Below, piece after piece: positions 6,234 through 7,016 of a stretch of 7,016 nt of DNA. Every line of letters begins with the position of its first letter. Within the stretch, counting starts at the first letter, position 1. Position numbers and translations under genes: made by a program. Origin of the DNA: Bacteroidota bacterium (lineage in GTDB: Bacteria > Bacteroidota > Rhodothermia > Rhodothermales > UBA10348); NCBI GenBank assembly GCA_004356265.1, contig SMXK01000152.1:1-7016 (forward strand), in the 5' to 3' direction. Under the pieces are notes generated by a model, which worked only from the letters and a program-made list of their open reading frames with translations, made no database searches and had not been told where the DNA came from.

Positions 6234-6746
6234 ATGGAATCCGATCGGCTACGAATTCGGCGAATGGAGTTGGAGGACGCCCCATTTATTTTGAAGCTGC
6301 TGAATGAGTCGGCGTTCCTTGAGCATATCGGAGATAAAGGTGTACGAACAAATAAGGACGCGGAGAAATATATTACCGATGGTCCCGCGGCAAGCCACAT
6401 TGAACACGGTTTCGGACTTGATGTAATTGAATTCAAGTTTGATCTGACGCTGGTCGGGATTTGTGGATTGCTGAGGCGAGAGTATCTGTCGGACCCCGAT
6501 CTTGGGTATGCAGTTCTGGCCGACCATCAGAGGAAAGGCGTTGCGTTTGAGGCCTGCAATATGATTTTGGAAACGGCTCGCCTGAACCATATTCGAAAAG
6601 TTCTGGCGATCGTTTCGCCCCGAAATAACGCATCTGTCAGACTTCTGGAAAAGATCGGTTTCTCCGGCCGAACGGAAATTGATATCCCGGGATCGACCAA
6701 TCCGGATGATTTGTATTTCAAAATGTTAACGCCGACTGATACATGA
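6234..6746 (+). CDS. GNAT-family N-acetyltransferase (RimJ/RimL type)
   Basis: This 170-residue protein looks like a cytoplasmic GCN5-related acetyltransferase of the RimJ/RimL-like group (PF13302 type), which transfers acetyl from acetyl-CoA to an amine. It opens MESDRLRIRRMELEDAPFILKLLNE, as such proteins do. The acetyl-CoA pyrophosphate loop is Q99-R-K-G-V-A104 in LADHQRKGVAFEACNMIL, and the typical ending NNASVRLLEKIGF lies at 131-143. The substrate cannot be told. I chose ATG 6234 because it gives the usual family length. The frame is open back to ATG 6069, which would add 55 residues, overlap the hydrolase by 83 bases and include a pentapeptide repeat. TTG codons at 6183, 6198 and 6213 are also possible starts. 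No clear Shine-Dalgarno site helps to decide. The stop overlaps the next start as ATGA. Confidence 0.
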   Translation: MESDRLRIRRMELEDAPFILKLLNESAFLEHIGDKGVRTNKDAEKYITDGPAASHIEHGFGLDVIEFKFDLTLVGICGLLRREYLSDPDLGYAVLADHQRKGVAFEACNMILETARLNHIRKVLAIVSPRNNASVRLLEKIGFSGRTEIDIPGSTNPDDLYFKMLTPTDT

Positions 6747-7016
6747 GTAACGCCAAATCAGCTTCACTCAGAAAGCAGGCTGTTCTATCGTTGTTGCGAA
6801 TTGAATCGGCAGGGGCATTTACCGGCCTGGACCGACGCAGGAAGTCGGCAGACCCAAGGCTTGAGAGGAGGCTAACCGATTTGGTCGCAGGAATTACCCG
6901 CCACCGCCGATGGCTGGATTTTCTGGTCGATTCATTTTATTCAGGGAACGCCGAAAAGCTTGAGCCGATTGTCCGGATTATACTTCGAATGGGCATTTAT
7001 GAGTTAATTATTGCCA
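6743..7016 (+). CDS. rsmB: RsmB-like 16S rRNA cytosine methyltransferase, N-terminal NusB-like domain only (cut by window edge)
   Basis: Ninety-one codons are visible before the right edge. The segment is an all-helical NusB/RsmB-type RNA-binding domain: LRKQAVLSLLRIESAGAFTG (9-28), RLTDLVAGITRHRRWLDFLV (43-62), and EPIVRIILRMGIYELIIA (74-91). The G-I-T-R...L-D-F-L pattern and the L-R-M-G-I-Y-E-L end fit RsmB, which methylates C967 of 16S rRNA, better than free-standing NusB. The catalytic SAM-binding domain would lie beyond the window, so a NusB-only protein cannot be excluded. The ATG overlaps the acetyltransferase stop by 4 bases (ATGA), which suggests translation coupled to the upstream genes. 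There is no clear Shine-Dalgarno site of its own. Confidence 0.
   Translation, partial: MSNAKSASLRKQAVLSLLRIESAGAFTGLDRRRKSADPRLERRLTDLVAGITRHRRWLDFLVDSFYSGNAEKLEPIVRIILRMGIYELIIA

Overview
The window reads as ordinary bacterial chromosome with densely packed genes. Base composition is near 50% GC by eye. The best lineage clue is the truncated last gene, whose N-terminus resembles the NusB-like domain of RsmB as I remember it from Rhodothermota/Balneolota-type (Bacteroidota-group) bacteria. Mostly weak Shine-Dalgarno sites, a TAnnTTTG-like promoter box and many exported hydrolases fit that placement. It is an inference from motifs; no database was searched. I see no rRNA, tRNA, CRISPR array, insertion sequence or phage gene.

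Left part (1-2163), minus strand. Two genes lie in tandem. Upstream is a small Tat-exported cysteine-motif protein of the PCYCGC type (1759-2163). After a 339-base gap comes a large lipoprotein esterase of the alpha/beta-hydrolase 'putative esterase' family. It starts at a TTG at 1419 and runs off the left edge without its C-terminus.

Middle (2164-2437). A 274-base divergent regulatory region separates the minus-strand genes from a plus-strand gene run. It holds candidate promoters for both directions and an 8-base tandem repeat.

Right part (2438-7016), plus strand. Six genes lie close together and probably form one operon: a secreted PQQ-dependent aldose/sorbosone-type sugar dehydrogenase; a three-helix membrane protein of the CBU_0592 type; a proline racemase-family enzyme with unusual catalytic-site residues; a secreted serine hydrolase of the class C beta-lactamase fold; a GNAT acetyltransferase; and the start of an RsmB-like 16S rRNA methyltransferase. 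Three junctions are 4-base stop/start overlaps (GTGA at 3888, ATGA at 4928, ATGA at 6743), which argues for translational coupling.

I found no clearly new multi-gene system. The observations most worth a second look are the replaced catalytic cysteines in the proline racemase homologue and a degenerate 15-base tandem repeat. The repeat (6150-6224) begins at the serine hydrolase stop codon and stays in frame with the acetyltransferase. The variant CYC-type Tat protein is the third. How the enzymes work together is not evident. A racemase translationally coupled to a penicillin-binding-protein-like hydrolase could suggest D-amino-acid or peptide turnover, but that is speculation.
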